A DNA stretch of 64,000 nucleotides from Sepiola atlantica (lineage: Eukaryota > Mollusca > Cephalopoda > Sepiida > Sepiolidae): the NCBI GenBank assembly GCA_963556195.1, contig OY744532.1, positions 82,997,234 to 83,061,233 of the forward strand, read 5' to 3'. A program made the translations under genes and the position numbers. Shown piece after piece: positions 10,832-20,500 of this stretch; within the stretch, counting starts at the first letter, position 1, and each line of letters opens with the position of its first letter. A model generated the notes under the pieces. It was not told the DNA's origin. It saw nothing but the letters and a program-made list of their open reading frames with translations, and did no database searches.

Positions 10832-10851
10832 TTATATATATATATATATAT
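10503..10851. repeat. (TA)n arrays with a (TG)n segment
   Basis: TA runs at about 10,503-10,634 and 10,754-10,851. Between them is a GTGTGTGTATGTGTGCGTG segment and about 100 bp of unique DNA. The second run ends where foldback copy 2 begins. Confidence 0.92.
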
Positions 10852-11305
10852 AATTATTTTTATTTACACAGACATGTACAAAATCTGCGACACTGGCATG
10901 TCGATGTTATCGATCAACAGTTATTATAAACTGAGATCTCATAAGGCAGATTTTTGATTTTAGATTTTAGATTTTAACTTTTTTCATTTTTAACGGTCCT
11001 TAACCACGTGACTCCCTAAATTTTTAAACTTTAAATTTCTGTTTTTCTTTTTTCTTCTCTCCACTTCATTCTCTCCAAATATGATCTGAGGTTAAGATCG
11101 GATTCTAACTCTCCCTGATGAGATCTCAGTTTATAATAACTGTTGATCGATAACATCGACATGCCAGTGTCGCAGATTTTGTACATGTCTATGTAAATAA
11201 AAATAATCATATATAAAGCTTTATTTGATATTGAGCACTTTTCATAAACCCAGTTGAAATTCTTTCGGTTACTACCCTGTGGATGTTTTTACCTGGATTA
11301 TTATC

Positions 11306-11310
<5 letters not shown>
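10852..11310. mobile_element. Foldback element, copy 2
   Basis: The arms at about 10,858-10,945 and 11,118-11,206 are inverted repeats of nearly 90 bp with very few mismatches (outer end TTTACACAGACATGTACAAA, inner end ACTGAGATCTCAT). The loop is about 170 bp and contains TTTTAGATTTTAGATTTTA. The block about 11,082-11,120 is the reverse complement of the centre of copy 1. The shared flank 11,200-11,310 follows, as in copy 1. No protein is encoded; any movement must have been in trans. Confidence 0.8.
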
Positions 11311-11382
<72 letters not shown>

Positions 11383-11410
11383 GGAGAGAGAGAGTGAGAG
11401 AGAGCGAAGA
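11310..11410. repeat. (TA)n followed by (GA)n
   Basis: TA run about 11,310-11,377, then AAGGAGAGAGAGAGTGAGAGAGAGCGA. Compound microsatellite. Confidence 0.93.
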
Positions 11411-11914
11411 AAGTCAGAGTGAGAATAACGTACACCATCCATTAATTGCAAAATATAGAAGAGTGAAATAAATAGTAATACCGGATTTAAACGTATTATA
11501 CTTATGTGTTTGCAAATATAACACGAACCGGGGAAATGGAAACATATTATACGCACGAGTGAATATAAGTTTGTGTGTCTATGTCTATGAGTATCAATCT
11601 CACTTAGATAGTCTGCGGACGTGTCGATCACGTCTCTTCCTTGGTCGGTATGTTTTTTTTCTGATTGCCAATGGCGAGGGAATCGTGTCAATGTGTCGCT
11701 TGTGAGAGACACTTTTGTGTCCACTCATTTGTTTCGACGATCTTAAGTCACGCGAGTCTCTCCGAAAGACGACGTGGCATAGCATGATATCGTGACAAAT
11801 GATCAAAATCGAACCAAGTCTAACACATGAGAAGTAAACAAATTAAACCAATATGCATGTGTCTTGTTTCAAACAACAATAAAAGTTATGTGTGTTTCTA
11901 TTTTGTCGTTAAGA
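11411..11914. other. No recognisable gene
   Basis: Unique sequence of mixed composition. A 150-codon minus frame (11,272-11,724) owes much of its length to the adjacent simple repeats and resembles no protein I know. Confidence 0.5.
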
Positions 11915-12095
11915 ATTTCGAGGACTATAGTGTGGTCAAGTTCCTTACATATGAAAATAGAACCGCTATGCCACATATCATAATAAAATGCCTCTCTTAA
12001 ATCAGAATGTCGAGAATTATATAGTGCTCAAAGAATGCAAATAGAATCCTTATCACACCTATTATTATAAAGTCCTATCTTTTAAATCTCAAGCA
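11915..12095. repeat. Diverged tandem direct duplication, about 90 bp unit
   Basis: TCGAGGACTATAGTGTGGTCAA...TAAAATGCCTCTCTTAAATC and TCGAGAATTATATAGTGCTCAA...TAAAGTCCTATCTTTTAAATC follow one another with the same internal order. Identity is moderate. A third weak echo (TCGAGAATAAATAGTGAGTCAA) lies near 12,493, after the SINE. Confidence 0.55.
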
Positions 12096-12104
12096 ACAAT
12101 GGTT

Positions 12105-12440
12105 ACTCAATGGCTAAGATCAAAGTGTAGTATCTGTTCCGATGGATACTACACCCCATACTGGTATTGTCTTGGCCTTCGGGGCTTGACTTACGCCGGT
12201 CAATGGGTCTGTCTTGTGCAGTTCTAGGAGGTCCACCCTCCCACGCTTTGCCTCCCCTCTTTGGGAAGCAGCAAGCTTATTGCTTACTGTCTGAGGCGCC
12301 CCTACCGGGGAATGCCGACGGGGCTGCCCAGGCAATTTTTAAATGGGCAGAGTGCTCACCTCTCGGGCGCTGGCTTTTCAAACCCCACTTTCCCGACCCG
12401 ACCTTGGGTCACATCTTTCTTGTGGGAGTAGGATAAAAAC
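12105..12440 (+). mobile_element. SINE with U2-snRNA-like head, copy A
   Basis: The 5' part contains GGCTAAGATCAAAGTGTAG and then TATCTGTTC, matching nucleotides 12 to about 45 of U2 snRNA with one extra A; U2 then ends abruptly. The body (about 12,150-12,440) is shared with two minus-strand copies near 52 kb: TCTAGGAGGTCCACCCTCCC, then CTGAGGCGCCCCTACCGGGG, AATGCCGACGGGGCTG, GGCGCTGGCTTTTCAAACCC, and an end near TGTGGGAGTAGGATAAAAA. A shared head-body junction in three places argues for a SINE family and not a single U2 retropseudogene. SINEs with snRNA heads (SINEU) have been reported in crocodilians. LINE-driven movement is inferred. Confidence 0.75.
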
Positions 12441-12836
12441 TGGCCTTGTGTCTAACTCCTGGAGAGGAGTAAATCAATACTCAATATAAGGAAGTCTGCG
12501 TCGAGAATAAATAGTGAGTCAAGGGTCAAATAATTTTGTTTATTCTTCTCGACACCTTCCACGAAAAAGGCATGAGAGTAGTCTATGACTACGATGAAAT
12601 CAATGGCTTAATAAAGGATGTTTGGATTCATATTCATCAAAAGGGTATTAGTGAAATGATATTGCATCACCGCAAGTATTTGCTTCCGGCACGCCCCAGT
12701 TTCTCACTCATGAAGACTACACTTAAACGATATTCTTTAGAAGTAGTACTCGAACCTACACCGGGAATACCTTATTCTGACATACACTCCGCAGTTTAGA
12801 CTAGTCTGCAATCCAGATCTTCACCCATGAATCCAC

Positions 12837-12837
<1 letters not shown>
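12441..12837 (+). other. Unassigned frame of 87 codons
   Basis: The frame 12,536-12,799 is of normal complexity, unlike most frames nearby, but I do not recognise it. It has no signal peptide, membrane segment or clear motif. It could be a decayed fragment of a transposon protein, since it starts about 100 bp after the SINE. Confidence 0.25.

Positions 12838-12897
<60 letters not shown>
12838..12897. repeat. (TC)n(TA)n compound microsatellite
   Basis: CTCTCTCTCT runs directly into a TA tract, a TC/TA mirror of the TA/GA compound at 11,310-11,410. Confidence 0.95.
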
Positions 12898-12899
<2 letters not shown>

Positions 12900-14883
12900 T
12901 ATACTCATGATACTTATTTTTTTAAATGAATCGCTCTTGACAAGGCATGACGCCACTTAATATAACAAGCTAAACAAAAATACTACTTCAATAAGTATTA
13001 GAGTGATAGATGTTTCCTTTTTTGTAAGAAACATCGCTCATGAAATGTAATGATTAGGGGAAAAAATAAATGAAGCGAGAGTAATGAGGCTGTCGAAAGC
13101 AAACCGAAAGTCTACTTTCTACTTTCCTAGTGTAATGCCTTAAACGCTATTTATATAAATAAGGATGTTACAGTGTATTACCACCGTAGATTAAGTTGTA
13201 TTTCTTGTGTTATTTTTATACTAATACATCACCATGTGTCATGGTCAAAATCCACTTGATAATGAAGTTTAATAAGATAGTCAGTTGGATCATGACACTG
13301 TTATGAGACGATCAAAACGAGTAAATGAAAAGCGAAATTCCATTACTGAAGAGAACGGCTCAAGTATTTGTTGTCCTTGGACTTGAAGATGACTATTATG
13401 TAATCTGCATAGAAACAGTCTCATTGCAATGTGTTCCACTTATATGAAGTTCAGGGAAATAAAGTATGTTGAATTTAATTTTTTTTGTTTATGTTTGAAT
13501 TACTTTCTCATACTTTTTTGGTTGAAAAAGTGAATGCACGGTAAGAAATAAAACGCAATGGTTTTTACAAGACTGTTACACGCGACATCGTGTTCTTTCG
13601 CTTCACCAATAAAATATTATTATACTAAAGCTGGGCTAATTGACATGTGTTTCTCTTAGGTTTTTATCGTATATGCCTTACAACCACGACATAAAAGGTG
13701 AGACATTTCAGAAAATTACAGTTTTTACAATTACATTACATTAAATTAAACTCGTTGCTTTAGACTGCAATCCTGGAAGCAGATGTTGCTGATGGTTGTT
13801 TAAATAATGCAAGTACTGGAATCGACAAATACCGCCCTTGAATTTAGAAATTCTACAAGTGTGCAGTAAACATACCATGGCGAAGGGGTCATATGCACTG
13901 CGTCTATTTATTTTGTTTGCATTTTATTCAAAAGTGTATAAACTGGGACATAACCTTTAAAACACGTTTATCTGGCATAAATAAAACCAATACAACTATT
14001 TACATCTATATTAACCTTGCTACGAAGTCTTATTATTCCCTTACTATACTTATATAGATATAATGATATTTATTATGTTTCTATACAATTTACTACGTGG
14101 GTGTAGTGTGTGCAGACCACCCCATGTACATTGGATGACAACATTGTTCAGTAAGTTATATATTACGGCTAATTCGAGCAATTAACAGCACAATATTAAC
14201 ATCGTAACTCAATTCCAGAACTACTTTATACTTTAGCGGTTATGTTATGCCCCTAAGTATTATAGGAGACATGTCTTAGGGAACTAAACGTTCACTAAAT
14301 TCCATTAAGTATAATTAAATATTCTGTTCATTATTCCATTAAGTATAATTAAATATTATGTTCATTATTTCCTTTTCAGAACATCTAATAGATAAAAGTT
14401 AAATAAATTATGATTTACATATCATTCCTTGATAATGTATTAGATACGGAAAACATACGTTTCTTACAATAATGTTTAAGAATAGATCCGTCATAAGCGT
14501 TTTAAATAAGCCACGAGGTTAACGAACAGACAAATCAAGCAATTCCATTCGGAATTAATGCTTACTCACACTGTATGAAATTAAAGAAACTTACGAAGTA
14601 TTATTTTATATCGTGCCTTCTATTTTAACCTAGTTTGAGACCCTGTATTTATTAAAGTTGCCATAAATTATCAGTTTTCATCAACTTTATATCTGTGAAA
14701 AATTACACATTCAGAATCTTCCAGTCACTATTTATTGAAAATGGCTAAAGTACATCGGTTATGACTAAGGTTTTAGTATAACCACTTTTATAGTCCACGA
14801 CAATATATATAAGATTATCACGTTAACCTCTGTATTTTGGAATACGTAGTGTGTAACATTTTGAGAGTAATACATGCACCCCC
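12898..14883. other. Gene-free unique DNA
   Basis: Two kilobases without a supported gene. The only structure I see is a 34-bp direct tandem duplication at about 14,301-14,368 (TCCATTAAGTATAATTAAAT in both copies). Minus-strand frames near 14,765-15,000 are driven by the TA tract. Confidence 0.55.

Positions 14884-14962
<79 letters not shown>
14884..14962. repeat. (TA)n microsatellite
   Basis: About 80 bp of TA with a TATACATATA break; it abuts the left end of the inverted-repeat element. Confidence 0.95.
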
Positions 14963-14969
<7 letters not shown>

Positions 14970-15172
14970 GTAACACTAAATAACACAACCATCGATGCAA
15001 TAATTTATTTCAACCTTGTGATATTTTCAAGTATCCGATGTAGACGATTACATTTTTGAAACTCAAAAAATGTTATCGTCAAAATCGGATGCTTGAAAAT
15101 ACCACAAGTTTGAAATAAATTATTGTATCGATGATTATGTAATTTCGTGTAATTTCGTGTTACTATATTTTA
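14961..15172. mobile_element. Inverted-repeat element with hammerhead-like arms
   Basis: The outer ends AAAATATAGTAACAC and GTGTTACTATATTTT are exact inverted repeats, and inner segments also pair (ATAATTTATTTCAA / TTGAAATAAATTAT, and TTTTCAAGTATCCGAT / ATCGGATGCTTGAAAA), giving arms of about 80 bp around a centre of about 45 bp. The right arm has a small internal GTAATTTC duplication. Each arm, read outward, has CTTGAAAA, about 12 nt, then GAAA (15,031 to 15,008 minus; 15,092 to 15,115 plus). This is a hammerhead-like layout with a changed core. No coding capacity. Confidence 0.75.
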
Positions 15173-15243
15173 TTATTGCTCTGTTCATTACATTGAGCTC
15201 TCATACCCGGATTTCCTCCGGGAATTATTTCATTGTAACACAC

Positions 15244-15247
<4 letters not shown>

Positions 15248-15311
<64 letters not shown>

Positions 15312-15435
15312 GTACAGTCGGTCTCAAGCACAGAAGGACTTAGCCATCCGGCTTTCTTCAGCTTTTAGTGTCAGCTGTCTCGGGAATGTGAATCCACGTG
15401 TCACGCTCGTTTTGTGACGTTATTTGCTTAGAGTG

Positions 15436-15501
<66 letters not shown>
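15248..15501. repeat. Two (TA)n tracts around 130 bp of unique DNA
   Basis: TA runs at about 15,248-15,307 and 15,438-15,501. The DNA between them has no recognisable gene. Confidence 0.93.
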
Positions 15502-15506
<5 letters not shown>

Positions 15507-15956
15507 CACTTACATTAATTAATAGGGATGATATTTCGTATAAAGATAAAGACTGAAAATATATGGTGCAGTGCAGTATTTCGGCACGAGGAAATACATT
15601 TAGTATATATAAGTATATGAGTTTACGGGGTTCGTTTATTAATGGCACGAGTAAAACAGCACGACCGATTATCGAAACCAAGAAAGTGACTAATCACTTA
15701 AAATAAACCGCTGAAATAACACATGCGACTAGATAGGTCTGTCACGTTTTAAATATCAACTAAATGTATATTAGTGACCTTCGAGAAACAGCGAAACAGA
15801 GAGATTGAAAGAGAGAACATGAGAAAAAGAGATACACACATAGAGGGGGAGTGACATCTTATTATTTTAACTAGATCCTTATAATCGAGAACTACAAAAT
15901 AAAAAATAAGAGAAATTCTGACAGATTTCTTAATAAGTTTAATACATCATTTTACA

Positions 15957-15959
<3 letters not shown>
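15502..15959. other. No recognisable gene
   Basis: AT-rich unique DNA with a GA-rich patch near 15,790-15,850. Nothing further. Confidence 0.5.
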
Positions 15960-16038
<79 letters not shown>

Positions 16039-16052
16039 CATGTATATATACA
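15960..16052. repeat. (TA)n microsatellite
   Basis: TA run about 15,960-16,021, then TG-punctuated TA including TATATACATGTATATA, a perfect palindrome. It lies 180 bp outside the Helitron 5' end. Confidence 0.93.
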
Positions 16053-16228
16053 TGTCTTATGTAACATTAATTGTAGTATTTATATTAATTTATATTATTT
16101 TTCAATAGGAATGCAAATTAATATGATAATAGCAAGTTCTAATACAATACTTGATGTTCGATATGGCAAAGAAAACTAAAATAGAGTTGGTAAATATATA
16201 AAGAGTATATATAAATATAAAGTTTAAA

Positions 16229-16330
16229 ATCTCTTATATAAAGGGCAGTTGTCTGTATGTATGTATGTCTGTATGTGAAGCTTCTCCTCAAAAACTAAGC
16301 GGCGACATGTCAAAAAGTGTATATCTTCAG
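16229..16330 (+). other. Helitron 5' terminus
   Basis: Starts A|TCTCTTATATAAAGGGCAG, followed by repeated TGTATG/TCTG steps and then CTCCTCAAAAACTA and GCGACATGTC. The leading TC after an A and the short TGTCTG-rich run are typical of invertebrate Helitron 5' ends as I know them. The insertion site is A^T. Confidence 0.65.
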
Positions 16331-16533
16331 CACCGTACATATCCTGGGATCATAATATCTCAAAATCGCAAATAACGATTCACTCACTGACAGTCAACCG
16401 GACCACTTTCCGACAAAAGGTAGCAGTTTTTTCGTATTTTCCACGACTTTTTCAACGTTATTATGTACTAAATTCGAAATAATCTAATGTATTTATGTAC
16501 TAATCCAATAAAAATGCAGAGTCATTGTAAACA

Positions 16534-16760
16534 TCCCATAATCCCTTGCCGGATGTACCCGGTCTTGCCCTAAATTGTGTCCGGTTCTATCAGATCATCC
16601 AATAACTTCTGTCCGGATGCATCAATAACAACATAGGAATCCTACGTTAAGAGTGTGTAGTGAAACAAGGGTTGCTCAATCACATCCGCACCTGTCCCAT
16701 AATCCCTTGCCGGATGTACCCGGTCTTGCCCTAAATTGTGTCCGGTTATATCAGGTCATC
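16534..16760 (+). repeat. Direct repeat of about 63 bp, two copies
   Basis: CCCATAATCCCTTGCCGGAT starts at 16,534 and again at 16,696, each followed by GTACCCGGTCTTGCCC and TTGTGTCCGGTT. The 162-bp spacing could reflect slippage or a duplicated regulatory block in the 5' region of the Helitron. Confidence 0.88.
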
Positions 16761-16884
16761 ATGACGTCAGAGAGTGGCAGTTTTCCTTTCTGTCATTTTT
16801 CCCTCTCACACTTTCTTTCTTAATTATTAATAGACGCTAATATTCCTCCCCCCCCCTCCCTCCCTGTGGCCGTTCTGTTATCAT

Positions 16885-17425
16885 GATAGGAATTACCTCC
16901 TCCTTTCATGCCAAATTGGGGGGGGGGGGTTACGGTATTCGCCGGTGTGAGCATTACCTCCTCCTTTTTTGAGAAGTGTAGAGGTAGGGTAGTATCGGTT
17001 CCGTTGTCATGATGCACTGATCCCATGCATTACCTCCTCCTTTTTTGAGAAGGGTAGATGTAGAATAGTATCGGTTCCGTTGTCATGATGTGCTCATCCC
17101 ATGAATTACCTCCTCTTTTTTTCAGAAGTGTTGAGGTAGGGTCGTATCGGTTCCGTTGTCATGATGCCCTCATCCCATGCATTATCTCCTCCTTTTTTGA
17201 GAAGTGTTGAGGTAGGGTCGTATCGGTTCCGTTGTCATGATGCACTATTCCCATGCATTATCTCCTCCTTTTTTGAGAAGTGTTGAGGTAGGGTCGTATC
17301 GGTTCCGTTGTCATGATGCCATAATCCCATGCATTATCTCCTCCTTTTTTGAGAAGTATTGAGGTAAGGTCGTATATGCCCTCATCCCATCCATTATCTA
17401 CTCCTTTTTTGAGCAGTGTTGAAGT
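16885..17425 (+). repeat. 76-bp minisatellite, about seven units
   Basis: ATGATG followed by C(C/A)CT...TCCCAT recurs at 17,161, 17,237 and 17,313 (exact 76-bp spacing), with older, more diverged units back to about 16,885 and a shortened last unit near 17,370. Each unit contains TCCTTTTTTGAGAAG and GGTATCGG-type sequence (CGTATCGGTTCCGTTGTC). It is the first array inside the Helitron. Confidence 0.88.
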
Positions 17426-17427
17426 GT

Positions 17428-17541
17428 GACCGCCTCAGGCGAAATCCGGGGAGGGGGAATGTCGGCATTCGTCCATATGAGCGCCTCAGGCGAAATCTGA
17501 GGAAGGGGGAATGTCGGCATTCGCCGGTATGAGCGCCTCAG
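17428..17541 (+). repeat. 52-bp repeat, two full units and a truncated third
   Basis: CGCCTCAGGCGAAATC...GGGGGAATGTCGGCATTCG occurs at about 17,430 and 17,482. A third unit starts GCGCCTCAGG at about 17,532 and is cut after ten bases by the first satellite monomer (ACTATTTGG). CGCCTCAGGCG is itself nearly palindromic. TATTCGCCGGTGTGAGC near 16,937 is a further fragment, so the array was once broader. Confidence 0.8.
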
Positions 17542-20500
17542 GACTATTTGGCAGATCAGAAGGAGAAATGATACCTAAGGGATTTCAGTAGTGCTCATGA
17601 AGCCTCCTCGATTTTCAAAGTACTCGGCGTTGTCCGGGAGAAAAGTGCTCAATATCCTAGATAGAGCTACTGTAGTGATAGGTTTAGAAAATATTTTAAC
17701 GCCATCTTCGTTCACCTTTGGACTATTTCGCAGATCAGAAGGAGAGAGGATACCGAAGTGATTTCAGTAGTCCCCATGAGGCCTCCTTGATTATCAAAGT
17801 ACTCGGCGTTGTCCGGGAGAAAAGTGCTCAATGTCCTAGATAGAGCTACTGTAGTGATAGGTTTGGAAAATATTTTAACGCCATCTTCGTTCCCCTTTGG
17901 ACTATTTCGCAGATCAGAAGGAGAGAGGATTCCTAACGGATTTCAAAAGTGCTCATAAACCCTCCTCGATTTTCAAAGTACTCGGCGTTGTCCGGGAGAA
18001 AAGTGCTCAATATCCTAGATAGAGCTACTGTAGTGATAGGTTTAGAAAATATTTTAACGCCATCTTCGTTAACCTTTGGACTATTTCGCAGATCAGAAGG
18101 AGAGAGGATACCGAAGTGATTTCAGTAGTCCCCATGAGGCCTCCTTGATTATCAAAGTACTCGGCGTTGTCCGGGAGAAAAGTGCTCAATGTCCTAGATA
18201 GAGCTACTGTAGTGATAGGTTTGGAAAATATTTTAACGCCATCTTCGTTCCCCTTTGGACTATTTCGCAGATCAGCAGGAGAGAGGATTCCTAACGGATT
18301 TCAAAAGTGCTCGTAAACCCTCCTCGATTTTCAAAGTACTCGGCGTTGTCCGGGAGAAAAGTGCTCAATATCCTAGATAGAGCTACTGTAGTGATAGGTT
18401 TAGAAAATATTTTAACGCCATCTTCGTTCCCCTTTGGACAATTTTGCAGCTGAAAAGGAGGGAGGATACCTAACTGATTTCAGTAGTCCCCAGGAGGCCT
18501 CTTTGATTTTCAAAGTACTCGGCGTTGTCCGGGAAAAAAGTGCTCAATGTCCTAGATAGAGCTACTGTAGTGATAGGTTTGGAAAATATTTTAACGCCAT
18601 CTTCGTTCCCCTTTGGATTATTTCGCAGATCAGAAGGAGAGAGGATACCGAAGTGATTTCAGTAGTCCCCAGGAGGCCTCCTTAATTATCAAAGTACTCG
18701 GCGTTGTCCGGGAGAAAAGTGCTCAATCTCCTAGATAGAGCTACTGTAGTGATAGGTTTGGAAAATATTTTAACGCCATCTTCGTTCCCCTTTGGACTAT
18801 TTCGCAGATCAGAAGGAGAGAGGATACCTAATGGATTTCAGGAGTGCTCATAAAGCCTCCTCGATTTTCAAAGTACTCGGCGTTGTCCGGGAGAAAAGTG
18901 CTCAATGTCCTAGATAGAGCTACTGTAGTGATAGGTTTGGATAATATTTTAACAGCATCTACGCTGAAAAGGATGGGGTAATCGATAAAAGTTATTTCAG
19001 TTGTGCTCAGGAGGCCTCTTTGATTTTGAAATACTCGGCGTTTTCCGGGAGAAAAGTGCTCAATATCCTAGATAGAGCTACTGTAGTGATAGGTTTGGAA
19101 AATATTTTAACGCCATCTTCGTTCCCCTTTGGACTATTTCGCAGATCAGAAGGAGAGAGGATACCTAAGGGATTTCAGGAGTGCTCATGAAGCCTCCTCG
19201 ATTTTCAAAGTACTCGGCGTTGTCCGGGAGAAAAGTGCTCAATATCCTAGATAGAGCTAATGTAGTTATAGGTTTAGAAAATATTTTAACGCCATCTTCG
19301 TTCCCCTTTGGACTATTTCGCAGATCAGAACGAGAGAGGATAACTAAGTGATTTCAGTAGTCCCCAGGAGGCCTCCTTGATTATCAAAGTACTCGGCGTT
19401 GTCCGGGAGAAAACTGCTCAATGTCCTAGATAGAGCTACTGTAGTGATAGGTTTGGAAAATATTTTAACGCCATCTTCGTTCCCCTTTGGACTATTTCGC
19501 AGATCAGAAGGAGAGAGGATACCTAAGGGATTTCATGAGTGCTCATAAAGCCTCCTCGATTTTCAAAGTACTCGGCGTTGTCCGGGAGAAAAGTGCTCAA
19601 TATCCTAGATAGAGCTACTGTAGTGATAGGTTTAGAAAATATTTTAACGCCATCTTCGTTCCCCTTTGGACAATTTTGCAGCTGAAAAAGAAGGGAGGAT
19701 ACCTAACTGATTTCAGTAGTCCCCAGGAGGCCTCTTTGTTTTTCAAAGTACTCGGCGTTGTCCGGGAAAAAAGTGCTCAATGTCCTAGATAGAGCTACTG
19801 TAGTGATAGGTTTGGATAATATTTTAACAGTATCTACGCTGAAAAGGATTTGGTAATCGATAAGAGTTATTTCAGTAGTGCTCAGGAGGCTTCTTTGATT
19901 TTGATATACTCGGCGTTGTCCGGGAGAAAAGTGCTCAATATCCTAGATAGAGCTACTGTAGTGATAGGTTTGGAAACTATTTTAACGCCATCTCTGTTCC
20001 CCTTTGGACTATTTCGCAGATCAGAAGGAGAGAGGATACCTAAGGGATTTCAGTAGTCCTCAGGAGGCCTCCTTGATTATCAAAGTACTCGGCGTTGTCC
20101 GGGAGAAAAGTGCTCAATGTCCTAGATAGAGCTACTGTAGTGATAGGTTTGGAAAATATTTTAACGCCATCTTTGTTCCCCTTTGGACTATTTCGCAGAT
20201 CAGAAGAGGAGAGGATACCTAATGGATTTCAGGAGTGCACATAAAGCCTCCTCGATTTTCAAAGTACTCGGCGTTGTCCGGGAAAAAAGTGCTCAATGTC
20301 CTAGATAGAGCTACTGTAGTGATAGGTTTGGATAATATTTTAACAGCATCTACGCTGAAAAGGATGGGGTAATCGATAAGAGTTATTTCAGTAGTGCTCA
20401 GGAGGCCTCTTTGATTTTGAAATACTCGGCGTTGTCCGGGAGAAAAGTGCTCAATATCCTAGATAGAGCTACTGTAGTGATAGGTTTGGAAAATATTTTA

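Noticed and set aside
9733..10929. Many frames of alternating Ile and Tyr
   Set aside because: Pure products of (TA)n tracts.
11112..11122. Hammerhead ribozyme from CTGATGAG in foldback copy 2
   Set aside because: No GAAA block follows at a suitable distance, and the sequence is explained by the arm/centre of the foldback element.
12105..12150. Functional U2 snRNA gene
   Set aside because: Only about the first 45 nucleotides are U2-like. The branch-site region, Sm site and 3' stem-loops are missing.
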